Below, piece after piece: positions 9,508 to 18,668 of a stretch of DNA of 64,000 bases. Below the pieces are notes generated by a model, which saw nothing but the letters and a program-made list of their open reading frames with translations, was not told where the DNA came from and did no database searches. The translations under genes and the position numbers were made by a program. Numbering within the stretch: position 1 is the stretch's first letter; every line of letters starts with the position of its first letter. This stretch comes from Arcobacter caeni (GTDB lineage: Bacteria; Campylobacterota; Campylobacteria; Campylobacterales; Arcobacteraceae), in NCBI RefSeq assembly GCF_003063245.1, contig NZ_MUXE01000005.1:1-64000 (forward strand), written 5' to 3'.

Positions 9508-10248
9508 ATGGCATATTATGTTTTATTTGATACAGAAACAACAGGAAATCAAGAAGATGATAAAGTTATCCAATTTGGAGCAATGATTGTTGACAAATCA
9601 GGAAAAGTTGAAGCTTTTGATGAATTATGTTCAAGTAGTGTAGCTATAAAACTAGAAGCTATGGAAGTTCATAATATCACTCCTGATTTATTAATAGGAA
9701 AACCAAAAGCAGTTGAAACAAACTTTTACAAAAAACTAGAAGAGTTAAATTCAAATGAAAATTATCTAATAGCTCATAATATTTCTTTTGATATGGGAAT
9801 GATAAAAAAAGAGGGATTTGTAAATAACTATCAATTAATTGATACTTTAAGATGCGCAAAACATCTATTTCCAGAGCTTCCATACCATAGACTTCAATAT
9901 ATAAGATATGCACTTGAACTTTACAAAATTGAAGAAATAGAAGCAGCCAAACACAATATCACTATAAAAGCTCACGATGCAATAGGTGATGTTTTAGTAA
10001 TGAAACTATTTTTAACAAAACTTGTAGGAAAATGTAGAGAACTTTATCCTGATTACAATCCAATAGAAAAATTAGTAGATTTAACAAAAACTCCTGTGTT
10101 TATTCAAACTTTTAAATTTGGAAAATACAAAGGTAAAGATGTCGAAACTGTGGCAAAAGAAGATGCAAGTTATTTAAACTGGATGAGAAGTAATATGGAA
10201 CTTGATGAAGATTTAAAATATACTTTGGATAAGGTTTTAAAAGCTTAA
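9508..10248 (+). CDS. DnaQ-like 3'-5' exonuclease with a C-terminal DUF3820-like domain
   Basis: DEDDh exonuclease of 246 aa. Exo I is FDTETT (Asp8, Glu10), Exo II is IAHNISFDMGM and Exo III is HDAIGDVLV, so all catalytic acidic residues and the His are present. Residues about 200-240 (FKFGKYKGKDVETVAKED, then YLNWM) match a small C-terminal domain often attached to such nucleases. It is smaller than a DNA polymerase III epsilon subunit, and the extra domain suggests a repair or processing role rather than replicative proofreading. The gene follows queA by 14 nt. Its last 4 nt overlap the end of the convergent comEC. Confidence 0.85.
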   Translation: MAYYVLFDTETTGNQEDDKVIQFGAMIVDKSGKVEAFDELCSSSVAIKLEAMEVHNITPDLLIGKPKAVETNFYKKLEELNSNENYLIAHNISFDMGMIKKEGFVNNYQLIDTLRCAKHLFPELPYHRLQYIRYALELYKIEEIEAAKHNITIKAHDAIGDVLVMKLFLTKLVGKCRELYPDYNPIEKLVDLTKTPVFIQTFKFGKYKGKDVETVAKEDASYLNWMRSNMELDEDLKYTLDKVLKA

Positions 10249-11486
10249 TTAATTTGTATATATAAATACAAATTAAAACCTAACATCAAAATATTCAAAA
10301 TCCAAAAAGCCTTTTTATAAAATATCGAAAGAAATGAAAATATCAAAAAAATTGCAAAAAAATAAAAAGGCGTAAAAACTTCATAAACATACATTTTATA
10401 CTCCAAAAAAATCTTTATAAAACTATCAAAATAAATCGCAAAATCAAAAATATGAGCGAATATTTCAAATGGATAAAAGAAAGTAAAAAATATTGTAATT
10501 ATTATTGACAAAAACTGTTCATAAGAGGTTTGAGGAAAATAAAAATGAACTATCGGATTAAAAATCAAAAACATCCAAATATTAAAAACAACTATTTGAA
10601 GATATTTATTTAGGTTTGAAAAATATTTTATAAATAAAAAGATATAAAATACAGCCATTATAGAAAACCAAAATCCTAAAGAAAATAAAAATTTTGGAAA
10701 TAATGAAATCACTATTAAAAAAGTAAAAAGAAGATTCATAAATGAAACAATTTTTATATTTGAACGAAGTAAAAATATTGTTAAAACGAACATTACAAAA
10801 GCTCGTAAAAGCGATGCTACAATTCCTGTTAAAATCAAATAACAAAAAAGTAAAAATATTGAAACTAAAAGTAAATCGTATTTTTTATTTCTAAAAGAAA
10901 AATACTTTTGATGGTAAAATGAATAAGGAAAATACAAAAACCAATAAATCACAAAAGATAAAACAACCAAATGAAACCCAGAAAGTGCAATCAAATGACT
11001 AATACTATAATTTGTACAAATATTTCTTAAATCTTTTGAAATTGGAGTTGCTAAAAATAGAGCTTGAAAAAGCTCTTTTATCATTTCATCTTGATGATTT
11101 AAATCTATTTTTTTTGCTATTTTATCACTAAATTTTGGAGTTTTTTCTAAATAATCAAAATAAATAGCTTTGGTATAAAAACCTTTTAAATAATCTAAAA
11201 AAGTAATATTTTGAGAAATTATTGTCATATTTAATAAGTCAGATTTTTTAATATTTTCATTTTTATCTGCATCAGTGAAAAAATCAAAATTAGCTGATTT
11301 TAGTCTCAAAATATTTTTTGTTGGTTTTTCATAAATATTTAAAACTTCAACTTTTACTTCGTATATCTCTTCATCAATTAAATCTAAATATTTATTATAT
11401 TCAATGGAAACATTTATTATAAAAATAAAAAGTAAAGAAATAATTGCGAAGTATTGTTTATTTAAGTTTTTTATTTTAATAATCAT
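10245..11486 (-). CDS. comEC: ComEC/Rec2-family DNA-uptake channel, short form
   Basis: Polytopic membrane protein of 413 aa, predicted to pass single-stranded DNA through the inner membrane during natural transformation. The competence-domain signature ISHLIALSGFHLVVLSF is followed by about eight hydrophobic helices. The N-terminal 130 residues hold two hydrophobic segments and a small beta-rich region. The C-terminal metallo-beta-lactamase domain of many ComEC proteins is absent; the short form is usual in Campylobacterota. No other competence gene is nearby. Confidence 0.85.
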   Translation of the reverse strand: MIIKIKNLNKQYFAIISLLFIFIINVSIEYNKYLDLIDEEIYEVKVEVLNIYEKPTKNILRLKSANFDFFTDADKNENIKKSDLLNMTIISQNITFLDYLKGFYTKAIYFDYLEKTPKFSDKIAKKIDLNHQDEMIKELFQALFLATPISKDLRNICTNYSISHLIALSGFHLVVLSFVIYWFLYFPYSFYHQKYFSFRNKKYDLLLVSIFLLFCYLILTGIVASLLRAFVMFVLTIFLLRSNIKIVSFMNLLFTFLIVISLFPKFLFSLGFWFSIMAVFYIFLFIKYFSNLNKYLQIVVFNIWMFLIFNPIVHFYFPQTSYEQFLSIIITIFFTFFYPFEIFAHIFDFAIYFDSFIKIFLEYKMYVYEVFTPFYFFAIFLIFSFLSIFYKKAFWILNILMLGFNLYLYIQIN

Positions 11487-11544
11487 AGTAGTTATTATAC
11501 AAAAAATTGTTACAATGTTAAGTCATTTTCAAAAAGGATAAATT

Positions 11545-12105
11545 ATGCAAATATCAACAACTACACAAACATCATTATTTAATACTTCAAGTGAAAATCT
11601 TTTATCGAAAGAAACAAATGAAGCAGAGAAAACTTCTTTTGATTCTTTAATGGAAAAAAAAGAAGATTCATCAGTAGTAATTCATAAAGAAACAACAGAA
11701 AATCTAGTAAAAGACCTAATGTCATTATTAAAAACTGGATTTACGGAGCAAGAATTAAAAGATATTGAAGAGACTTTAAGAAAATTAGAAGCCTTAAATA
11801 AGGATAAATCGTCAGCAAATTCTAATTCATTAATAGATATTGAAAATAAGATTAAACAACTTCAAGCACATTTAAAAGAAGCTCAAGAAAAAGCAACTGG
11901 AAGATCTGCTCAAAATTTAGATACGAATAGTAATTTAAATAATACATTATCAATAAATCAAGAACCCCAAATAAAAATTTCTAATTCTAAAGAAACTCTA
12001 AATAATATAAAAGATGGTTCAGTGTTAAAAGAGAATCAATTATTAGTTGCAAGTGCTGGTGAACAATTAAAATTGTTATCACAATTGAAACAAACTAAAA
12101 AATAG
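11545..12105 (+). CDS. Hypothetical protein, hydrophilic and partly coiled coil
   Basis: Function not recognised. The protein has 186 aa, no signal peptide and no membrane segment. The first 45 residues are rich in Ser/Thr/Asn (MQISTTTQTSLFNTSSEN), like flexible N-termini of flagellar or secreted substrates of this group. Residues about 65-120 form an amphipathic coiled-coil-like helix rich in Lys, Glu and Leu, and the rest is Asn/Ser-rich. A good ribosome site (AAAAGGA) precedes the ATG. It is a single gene between divergent comEC and a bidirectional terminator. A link to flagella is only a guess from style. Confidence 0.65.
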   Translation: MQISTTTQTSLFNTSSENLLSKETNEAEKTSFDSLMEKKEDSSVVIHKETTENLVKDLMSLLKTGFTEQELKDIEETLRKLEALNKDKSSANSNSLIDIENKIKQLQAHLKEAQEKATGRSAQNLDTNSNLNNTLSINQEPQIKISNSKETLNNIKDGSVLKENQLLVASAGEQLKLLSQLKQTKK

Positions 12106-12125
12106 AGTTTAAAACTCTATTTTTT
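12097..12125. terminator. Bidirectional rho-independent terminator between the hypothetical gene and ovoA
   Basis: AAAAAATAGAG and its complement CTCTATTTTTT flank a TTTAAAA loop. The A-run and T-run give a U-tract in both directions. The hairpin contains the stop codons of both convergent genes. Confidence 0.8.
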
Positions 12126-14210
12126 CTTCCAAATACTCATTTGAGAAATTGTATGTTGATATTTTCGCGATGTTTCTTTTATCACAAAGGGAACATCAAT
12201 AGTTTCTAAAAGCTCAAAATTACCTATCAAATTCAGTTTTAAAGTATCTAAAGTTTTTACTTCTTTATTATCCTTAATAAATCCACCAAGCCAGTTTTCT
12301 TTTGGTGTGTAATCTTCTAGCCATGTATATGGACTTAAAAGAACTAATAATCCATCTTTATTTATTCGATATTGAATATCATCTAAGAATTTTTGAGGAT
12401 AATATAATCTATCTATTAAATTTGAACAAAATACTAAATCAAAACCTGTATAAATATCTTTCAAATTACAAGCATCACCTTGCATAAATGTCACTTTATC
12501 TTTGATTTTTTCTAGTCCTAATTCTTTTAAAGAAACAGTTTTTTCTTCAAAAATTTCACCTTCTTTTTTGACTTTATAAATTAAAGAATCATAAATTTTG
12601 AGTTTAATCCCAACATTTATAAAATTTGTAGAAAAATCAATTCCCATAACTTCATCAAATATTTTAGCTATTTCAAAAGTAGATCTTCCAACTGAACAAC
12701 CTAAATCCAAAGCTTTTTTCTTATTTAAATCTTTTAAATAAGGTTTTAAAAGTTCAACTGAATTTAAACAGAAATTCTTAACTCCAAAATTTTCACTTCC
12801 ATAATGAAAATCGCAATATTGAGCAATTAATTCATCTGTTTCATAAACATTGTCATTTAATTTTGTTCTATATTCATTTGAAGATTTTACATATCTAAAT
12901 CCAGCATGTTGGAAAAAGTGTTTTCTAAAGGCATATCGAGCCTCTTTTAAAGTTTCATTTCCTAAAGAGATAAATGAGCCACCTTTCATTAAAGCGTGTC
13001 TATCATCAAATGTAGGAGTTGTAAAATCATCATAAATAGGATGTGTAATAAAATCATCAAAAGGATAAATAGGAGTTATACTCCATTGCCAAACATTTCC
13101 TATTACATCATAAAAATCATCAAATTTATACTTATCTACACTACTTTGATTAAATTGAATAAGTCCAATATTTGCCTCTTTTTCTTGGGCATTTGTGTGA
13201 TTATATAAAGCATAATATTCATCTTCACTTGGAAGTCTTACTTCAAAACCTAATTTTGAAGATTTATATTTACAAAATGCTTCTGCTTCATAAATATTTA
13301 TATCAACTGGATAATTTAAAGCAAGAGGAATAATTCTATTTATTTCTCTTAAAAAATAACTGTCATCTTTTTTTATCCAAAAAGTTGGATATTTAGCTTG
13401 AGTAAAATCCAACCACTCTTTTCCTTCAAGTGAAAAAAATTCAGGTTTATTATAACCACCCTCTTTTACAAACTCTAAGTATTCACCATTTGAAACAAGA
13501 TATTTTGATGCTTGAAAATCTTTTATGATAGCTTTGTGAAAAGAAAATTCATTATCCCATCCATAAAAAATAGGATTTTCTCTATTCTTTTGTAAAGTTA
13601 CGGTTGAACCTTTTACTTCTAATAATTCATTTTTGGGATAAGTGTTTGAAGCTTCATTTTTATAAGAAAAAATTTCTTCTGTTTTTAGAAATTTAATATC
13701 TAACTCTCTTAGTAAAACCGAAGTTGTTTCAATATGTATATTTTCATGTTCAATTCCCATTAAAATAATCCACATAGAACTATCCCAATTTATTGGCATT
13801 GTAAAAGCCAAAGTATCAATCAAATCTAAAACTATTTGTTTTACTTCATTTCTATAAGCTTTTGTTTCTTCATAAGTTGGCCAAGTATAATGTCGTGAAT
13901 TTAAATCATCCCAAGACATTTCATCAACACCTATTGCAAATATCGATTCAAATCTAGGATTAACTCTTTTTTTTATTACATTTGCAAGAGCTAATTTATT
14001 TATAAAAAATGTTGCTGTATGCCCAAAATAAAAAATCAAAGGATGTCTTAATCTATTTGGTTGTTGGAACAAAAATTCTTTATCTTCTAATAAATCAAAA
14101 AGCTTTTCATCCAATTCATAAGTTTGTAAAAACTGCTTTTTAATCTCTTCTCTTTTTTCTTCAATCGTACCTATTGTTAGGTTTACGCTATTTTTTATAT
14201 AATTCATCAA
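12117..14210 (-). CDS. ovoA: 5-histidylcysteine sulfoxide synthase / 4-mercaptohistidine N1-methyltransferase OvoA
   Basis: Bifunctional enzyme that starts ovothiol biosynthesis: a non-haem iron sulfoxide synthase joins cysteine and histidine with oxygen, and a fused methyltransferase later methylates the imidazole. The layout at 697 aa fits OvoA. A DinB-like N-terminus carries the iron-binding HX3HXE motif (His155, His159, Glu161). A formylglycine-synthase-like domain spans about 200-440 (GNVWQWS near 371, KGGSF near 409). A SAM-methyltransferase domain begins near 497 (ALDLGCSVGRSTFE). The stretch RVNPRFESIFAIGVDEMSWD is close to the family consensus. The start overlaps the upstream TPR gene by 23 nt. 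The sulfoxide lyase OvoB is not adjacent; a PLP-dependent C-S lyase lies 20 kb away at 32336, but that link is speculative. Confidence 0.93.
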   Translation of the reverse strand: MMNYIKNSVNLTIGTIEEKREEIKKQFLQTYELDEKLFDLLEDKEFLFQQPNRLRHPLIFYFGHTATFFINKLALANVIKKRVNPRFESIFAIGVDEMSWDDLNSRHYTWPTYEETKAYRNEVKQIVLDLIDTLAFTMPINWDSSMWIILMGIEHENIHIETTSVLLRELDIKFLKTEEIFSYKNEASNTYPKNELLEVKGSTVTLQKNRENPIFYGWDNEFSFHKAIIKDFQASKYLVSNGEYLEFVKEGGYNKPEFFSLEGKEWLDFTQAKYPTFWIKKDDSYFLREINRIIPLALNYPVDINIYEAEAFCKYKSSKLGFEVRLPSEDEYYALYNHTNAQEKEANIGLIQFNQSSVDKYKFDDFYDVIGNVWQWSITPIYPFDDFITHPIYDDFTTPTFDDRHALMKGGSFISLGNETLKEARYAFRKHFFQHAGFRYVKSSNEYRTKLNDNVYETDELIAQYCDFHYGSENFGVKNFCLNSVELLKPYLKDLNKKKALDLGCSVGRSTFEIAKIFDEVMGIDFSTNFINVGIKLKIYDSLIYKVKKEGEIFEEKTVSLKELGLEKIKDKVTFMQGDACNLKDIYTGFDLVFCSNLIDRLYYPQKFLDDIQYRINKDGLLVLLSPYTWLEDYTPKENWLGGFIKDNKEVKTLDTLKLNLIGNFELLETIDVPFVIKETSRKYQHTISQMSIWKKK

Positions 14211-16428
14211 ATTCCTTATCTAAAAATTCTAATTTTTTTATTTTATTGGTTTTTTCAAACTCTTTGTATACATTTAATAGCTGTTTTAACTCACTTTGCC
14301 CTAAATTTATTAAATGATTTTCAAGTCTTAAAACTATATCTTTTGTATCAATTTTCAATAAACTTTTTACAATATAATTTTCAATTAAAACCATTCCTAA
14401 TCTTTTTATTGATTTTGTTTTGTCAAGTATAATTAAAGCTTCATTTGTAGTTTCTAAAGCTTCATTACATAAAGATAAATCCATAATATTTGAAATTTTA
14501 TATAAAATATTTAATGCAAAATTATGTAAAACAACTGGCATTTCATCCCTATCTCCAACTGATTGTTTTAAAATCATTCCAAGTCGCCCAAATTTTATTG
14601 ATTTATCAATAGTTTTTTCATCTTTTGAAGTTTGTAAAATATATTTATATCTATAAGAAATAGCCATATTTACAAAAGTTCCACCATATTCAAAAGCTCC
14701 TAAAGTTGGTATTGATAAACATTTTTTATAAAAACTTATTGCTTCATCATAATTTTCATTCCACTCTTGTAAATTTGCTTTTATATTATAAAAATGCCAT
14801 AACCATAAAGGATTATTATCTTCACTATGAGAAAACAGTAAACTTTCTAACTTATTTAAAGATTCTATTCCTTCTTGTTTTAAACTCTCATTTCTTTGTG
14901 AAATGATAATCCAAACAGCTTTTCTTTGATAATATCTAACTTCTATATCATTTGGTTTAAAATCTTTTCCTAAATTAAGCTCTTTTGGTAAACTATTATA
15001 AGCTTGTTCAAACAAACCCATTCTTTCATATAATGAACAAATATTTAAAGCATATTTATTTGGATTTATCTCATATAAATATTGATTTAACAATATCGCT
15101 TGTTCAAAATGACCATTTCTTTCAAATAAAAATGCTAAATCATTTAAAGCTTCTATTGAAATTTTTCTATAATAAGAGTTATTTGAACTTTCAAAAGTAT
15201 TCACATCATTAAAATCAAACATAAATCCAGCTATTTCAAACCAATAAAAATTAATTAATTCATATTGTTGTTTATTTTTAATCGAACTAATTAGTTTTTC
15301 CAAAATCTTTATAGTTCGTCTTTGATCTAATACAATATCTTTTACATAATAATATAAAATCAAAAAAGATATTGGATTTTCAAAAGTTGCAACACACTCT
15401 TCAATATGATTTCGTAGGTAATAAGCTAATCTTTTTTCTTCATCACTTAAATCTTTGAAAGTAACATTTGAAGTAAAAAAAACTTGTAATGATTTTTCTT
15501 GAGCTAAAAATTTAAAGTCATCAAAACTTCTATTTATAAAGTTTTGAAATCCAAAAATAAGTTGATTTTTGGAATCTTGTTCCTCTTTTATAAAATTTTT
15601 ACCACAATACTCAAAAAGCTCCAAAGATATAAAAGTTTTTTTATCTCTTTGTTTTAAAATAACAGTTGAGCAAAGTTGCATTAAAGAGTATAGTTTTTGC
15701 TCTTTTGAGGATAATAAAATTTCGATATCACACTTTTTAGAACTACTTTCATTTCTGATTATCTCAATATCTAAAACTCCGAGTTTTTTTAATCTTTTAG
15801 TTATATTTTGTAATTTGTCATTTCTAACATAAAAATTTACACTTAAAAATCTATTTAAAATCGTACTTGTAAAAATCTTCCAAAGCCAATGATTTGCATC
15901 TTCTAAATCAAAATTATAAAGATGAATATTTATCTTTTCATCAAAATTAAAAAGCGTTAATTTTAATTTCTTTAATTTTCTAATATCTTTATTAAACCAA
16001 GAAGAAATTAGATTTTTAAATTCATTTCCCTCTGCTTCTAAAATTGATGGCATCATCAATAAACCAAGAAAGAAAATAATAACAAAAGCAAAAGCTATAT
16101 AATCATTAAATTCCCAAGAAAAAGGTATTTCAAAAACAATTTTTTTTAAAAAATCTTCATATATAGAAACTGATAAAAATCCTATAAGAATAACAAAAAC
16201 AGAAAATACAGAAATAAAAGTTGATGAAAACTTCTTTTTTAAGAAATAAAAAAAAGATGAACTTCCAGCTAATAAATTCATATCATATTCAAATTTATCC
16301 AAAGTATCATTTTCACAATAAGTTATGTATAAATCGTTATTTTTCTTTATAACACAACTTTCATCTACAGTTTTTCTTTTTGAATTACAAAGTTTTGAAA
16401 TATGGATAAAACAATTAGTTTGATTCAT
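14188..16428 (-). CDS. Large membrane-anchored TPR-like protein of unknown function
   Basis: Function not recognised. The protein has 746 aa. A cytoplasmic-looking N-terminus of about 65 residues is followed by two transmembrane helices (about 68-89 and 110-128). The rest is a long, mostly helical soluble region. From about 420 onward there are TPR-like repeats with the usual pattern of aromatic and small residues (for example FERNGHFEQAILLNQYLYEI and YDEAISFYKKCLSIP). It starts 1 nt after the GGCT-like gene and overlaps ovoA by 23 nt, so translation is probably coupled. Context suggests a scaffold or stress-related role with the thiol genes, but nothing in the sequence gives a reaction. Confidence 0.75.
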   Translation of the reverse strand: MNQTNCFIHISKLCNSKRKTVDESCVIKKNNDLYITYCENDTLDKFEYDMNLLAGSSSFFYFLKKKFSSTFISVFSVFVILIGFLSVSIYEDFLKKIVFEIPFSWEFNDYIAFAFVIIFFLGLLMMPSILEAEGNEFKNLISSWFNKDIRKLKKLKLTLFNFDEKINIHLYNFDLEDANHWLWKIFTSTILNRFLSVNFYVRNDKLQNITKRLKKLGVLDIEIIRNESSSKKCDIEILLSSKEQKLYSLMQLCSTVILKQRDKKTFISLELFEYCGKNFIKEEQDSKNQLIFGFQNFINRSFDDFKFLAQEKSLQVFFTSNVTFKDLSDEEKRLAYYLRNHIEECVATFENPISFLILYYYVKDIVLDQRRTIKILEKLISSIKNKQQYELINFYWFEIAGFMFDFNDVNTFESSNNSYYRKISIEALNDLAFLFERNGHFEQAILLNQYLYEINPNKYALNICSLYERMGLFEQAYNSLPKELNLGKDFKPNDIEVRYYQRKAVWIIISQRNESLKQEGIESLNKLESLLFSHSEDNNPLWLWHFYNIKANLQEWNENYDEAISFYKKCLSIPTLGAFEYGGTFVNMAISYRYKYILQTSKDEKTIDKSIKFGRLGMILKQSVGDRDEMPVVLHNFALNILYKISNIMDLSLCNEALETTNEALIILDKTKSIKRLGMVLIENYIVKSLLKIDTKDIVLRLENHLINLGQSELKQLLNVYKEFEKTNKIKKLEFLDKEFDELYKK

Positions 16429-16429
16429 T

Positions 16430-16990
16430 TTAGTTTTTTATTCCCTCTCGCGCTATTTTATTTTGAAGTGGATCTGTAAATACATAAGAACCATTTTTTA
16501 AAGGAAAATCATAATTTTCAAAAGTTTTTTGAAAACCTTTAATAAAATTATCATCATAATTTTTCAAAGCTTCTTTTACAGTTTCTATATATTTAACTGG
16601 AATAAATGTATTTTCTTGCCCAATAAATGCAATTTTTTCTTTTTTTGTTGTCATAAAAGCTATTAAATCGCTTTTTATTGTTTCATCTAAAACATCAGTT
16701 GATTTTATAACTATACAACTATAATTTTTTTCTCTTAATTTTAAAACTTCTAATTCTTCTTGCGAAATTTCTATTACAACTCCATCTAAAATAGAATTTT
16801 TATTTTTTTGAATATTTAAAAAAACTCCATTTACACTCTTATCTTCAAAAGCAATAGATTCTATTGCATTCCAAACTCGTTCATAACCTTTTATTTTTAC
16901 AGGTTTTAAATCATTTTGACTTAAAACTCTTTTAAAAGATTTTTGTGCAGATGATAAATTTATTAAAGAACCAAAACCAAATAAATACAT
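16430..16990 (-). CDS. Gamma-glutamylcyclotransferase-like protein (GGCT/AIG2 fold)
   Basis: Probable enzyme of the gamma-glutamylcyclotransferase fold, which releases 5-oxoproline from gamma-glutamyl compounds. The N-terminus MYLFGFGSLIN is the substrate-binding loop of the family, and Glu87 in LKLREKNY sits where the catalytic glutamate is expected. At 186 aa it is of normal size. It is 1 nt from both neighbours in the rraA-like to ovoA operon. In that setting a substrate related to thiol metabolism is plausible, but the substrate is unknown. Confidence 0.75.
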   Translation of the reverse strand: MYLFGFGSLINLSSAQKSFKRVLSQNDLKPVKIKGYERVWNAIESIAFEDKSVNGVFLNIQKNKNSILDGVVIEISQEELEVLKLREKNYSCIVIKSTDVLDETIKSDLIAFMTTKKEKIAFIGQENTFIPVKYIETVKEALKNYDDNFIKGFQKTFENYDFPLKNGSYVFTDPLQNKIAREGIKN

Positions 16991-16991
16991 T

Positions 16992-17471
16992 TTAAACCAA
17001 TCTTTCTTTGCAAATTACTATTCCATCAGAATCAACATAAACAAAATCACCTGAATTAATCTCAACATCATCAATTACAAGAGGAACTCTTATTTGTCCA
17101 TCTTGAGCAGGAATATATTTTCTAGGACAAGTTCCTTTGGCAATAAGCCCAATATCAAACTCTTTAGTTGTAACAGTATCTCTTACATAACCATTTACAA
17201 TTATTCCCTCAAATTTATTATCACTTGCAAATTTCATCAAATTATCGCCAACAACAGCAAAATATCTCATATTTACATCAACAATAACAACTTTTCCAGT
17301 TCCATCATTATTCTTTAAGAATGTAGCTAAATCTTTATTGTTTTTATCAAGTTTTACAGTTATTACTTCACCTTTAAATTTTTTACTTCCACCAAAAGAT
17401 TTAAAATCAGCTCCTAAAACTTCTGTTTTATCACTAAAGTTATCACACAAATCTGCTGTAAAAAAGCCCAT
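16992..17471 (-). CDS. RraA-family protein (ribonuclease E regulator / HMG-oxaloacetate aldolase fold)
   Basis: Protein of 159 aa of the RraA family. Members either inhibit RNase E or act as 4-hydroxy-4-methyl-2-oxoglutarate aldolases. Family signatures are FFTADLCDNF at the start, GKVVIVDVNMRYFAVVGDNL and VNGYVRDT, where Arg and Asp belong to the active-site loop. The start at 17471 has AAGGA about 9 nt upstream; an ATG at 17498 has no ribosome site and was not used. It heads the operon with the GGCT-like protein, the TPR protein and ovoA. RNase E is not typical of this phylum, so a metabolic role may be likelier. Confidence 0.85.
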   Translation of the reverse strand: MGFFTADLCDNFSDKTEVLGADFKSFGGSKKFKGEVITVKLDKNNKDLATFLKNNDGTGKVVIVDVNMRYFAVVGDNLMKFASDNKFEGIIVNGYVRDTVTTKEFDIGLIAKGTCPRKYIPAQDGQIRVPLVIDDVEINSGDFVYVDSDGIVICKERLV

Positions 17472-17585
17472 AATATAATTCCTTTTATTTAAATTCATTA
17501 GAATCTATTATTATCTCATTTTAGTATTAAATTCTTCTTATTATTGAGACAAATTAGCTACAATACAATTTTTTAAAGGAATTAA

Positions 17586-18569
17586 ATGAAACTTATTTTT
17601 AATACATTCTTAGTACTTATTATTTTATTTATTAGTGGTTGTAGCTCAAAAAAATTAACAATAAAAGCTCTTCAACCCTCAAAAATTGAAAATGAAAAAA
17701 TTCATACAATAAGAATTGATAGATTTTATAGAGACGATGTAAATCAAACTGAAAGCATAGCAAACAAAATAGCAAATAAAATAGTTGATAATCAAAGAGT
17801 ATTCGAAGTCAAATATAATGACTTTGGAGCAGATGCTGTATTAACAGGGGAAGTTTTAAATTCATCATTAAATAGTTATGTTTATTATAGAAGTGAAATA
17901 GATTATTCAAGATGTAGATTTTATAGATATGATGAAAAAAACAGAACCAGAGAATGTATAGAATACCAAATAAGAAGTATTCCTTGTGAAAAAAGAGAAT
18001 ACAATGTTACAACAAGTATAAAACTAATCAAACCAATAACAAATGCCTTAATATTCTCTAAAACATATGATAAATCAAGTTTTGATGATATGTGTTATGA
18101 TAGACATCCTTATTATCCTTTCTATCCTGATTCAAGGGATAAATTTAGAGTAAACACTCAAATAGCAAATGATATTTCAAGTGATATTTTAGATGATATT
18201 TCACCACATTATGTATATTATGATATTGAAATAATTGATGAATTAGATAAAGATACTTTAGTTTTTTCAAAAGAACAAGAAAAAAGATTTGAAAAAGTTG
18301 TTGAATTAATTTTAACAAAAAATCTTGATTTAGCAAAAACACAACTTGAAAATTTAGATAAAGAATTTAACCAAAAAAGTTTTGAAGTTATCTATAATTT
18401 AGCACTAATAAATGAAGCATATAATCAACTAAAAATTGCAAATGAGCTTTATAATGAAGCAAAAATGTTAACTTTAAATACAAAATATTTAGATTTAGCT
18501 AATTATGGAATAAGTAGAACAAATAGAAATTTAGAGCAAAAAATAAAAGCCAAATCACAATTACCATAG
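17586..18569 (+). CDS. Putative outer-membrane lipoprotein with helical repeat C-terminus
   Basis: Lipoprotein of 327 aa with a clear signal peptide and lipobox ISGC (modified Cys19), so it depends on the Lgt encoded 2.4 kb downstream. The first 200 residues look like a beta-rich domain with several Cys, Tyr and Arg (YYRSEIDYSRCRFYRYDEKN), where four cysteines could form disulfides in the periplasm. Residues 230-320 form TPR-like helices (LALINEAYNQLKIANELYNE). The specific function is not recognised; it may be an assembly factor. It stands alone, divergent from the RraA operon. Confidence 0.7.
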   Translation: MKLIFNTFLVLIILFISGCSSKKLTIKALQPSKIENEKIHTIRIDRFYRDDVNQTESIANKIANKIVDNQRVFEVKYNDFGADAVLTGEVLNSSLNSYVYYRSEIDYSRCRFYRYDEKNRTRECIEYQIRSIPCEKREYNVTTSIKLIKPITNALIFSKTYDKSSFDDMCYDRHPYYPFYPDSRDKFRVNTQIANDISSDILDDISPHYVYYDIEIIDELDKDTLVFSKEQEKRFEKVVELILTKNLDLAKTQLENLDKEFNQKSFEVIYNLALINEAYNQLKIANELYNEAKMLTLNTKYLDLANYGISRTNRNLEQKIKAKSQLP

Positions 18570-18668
18570 CTTATAAAATAGCCATTTACCAACTTTTAAC
18601 CATTATTTTTGTATATTAAATTTTTATTGTAAATATTAAAATTTTTAAACAAAAAAAGGTTAGATAAG

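Noticed and set aside
10251-10274. AATTTGTAT / ATACAAATT hairpin at the comEC 3' end
   Set aside because: It lies in coding sequence of comEC and has no T-run; likely chance in AT-rich DNA.
17496-17498. Upstream ATG for the RraA-like gene
   Set aside because: No ribosome site; the ATG at 17471 has AAGGA and matches the family N-terminus.
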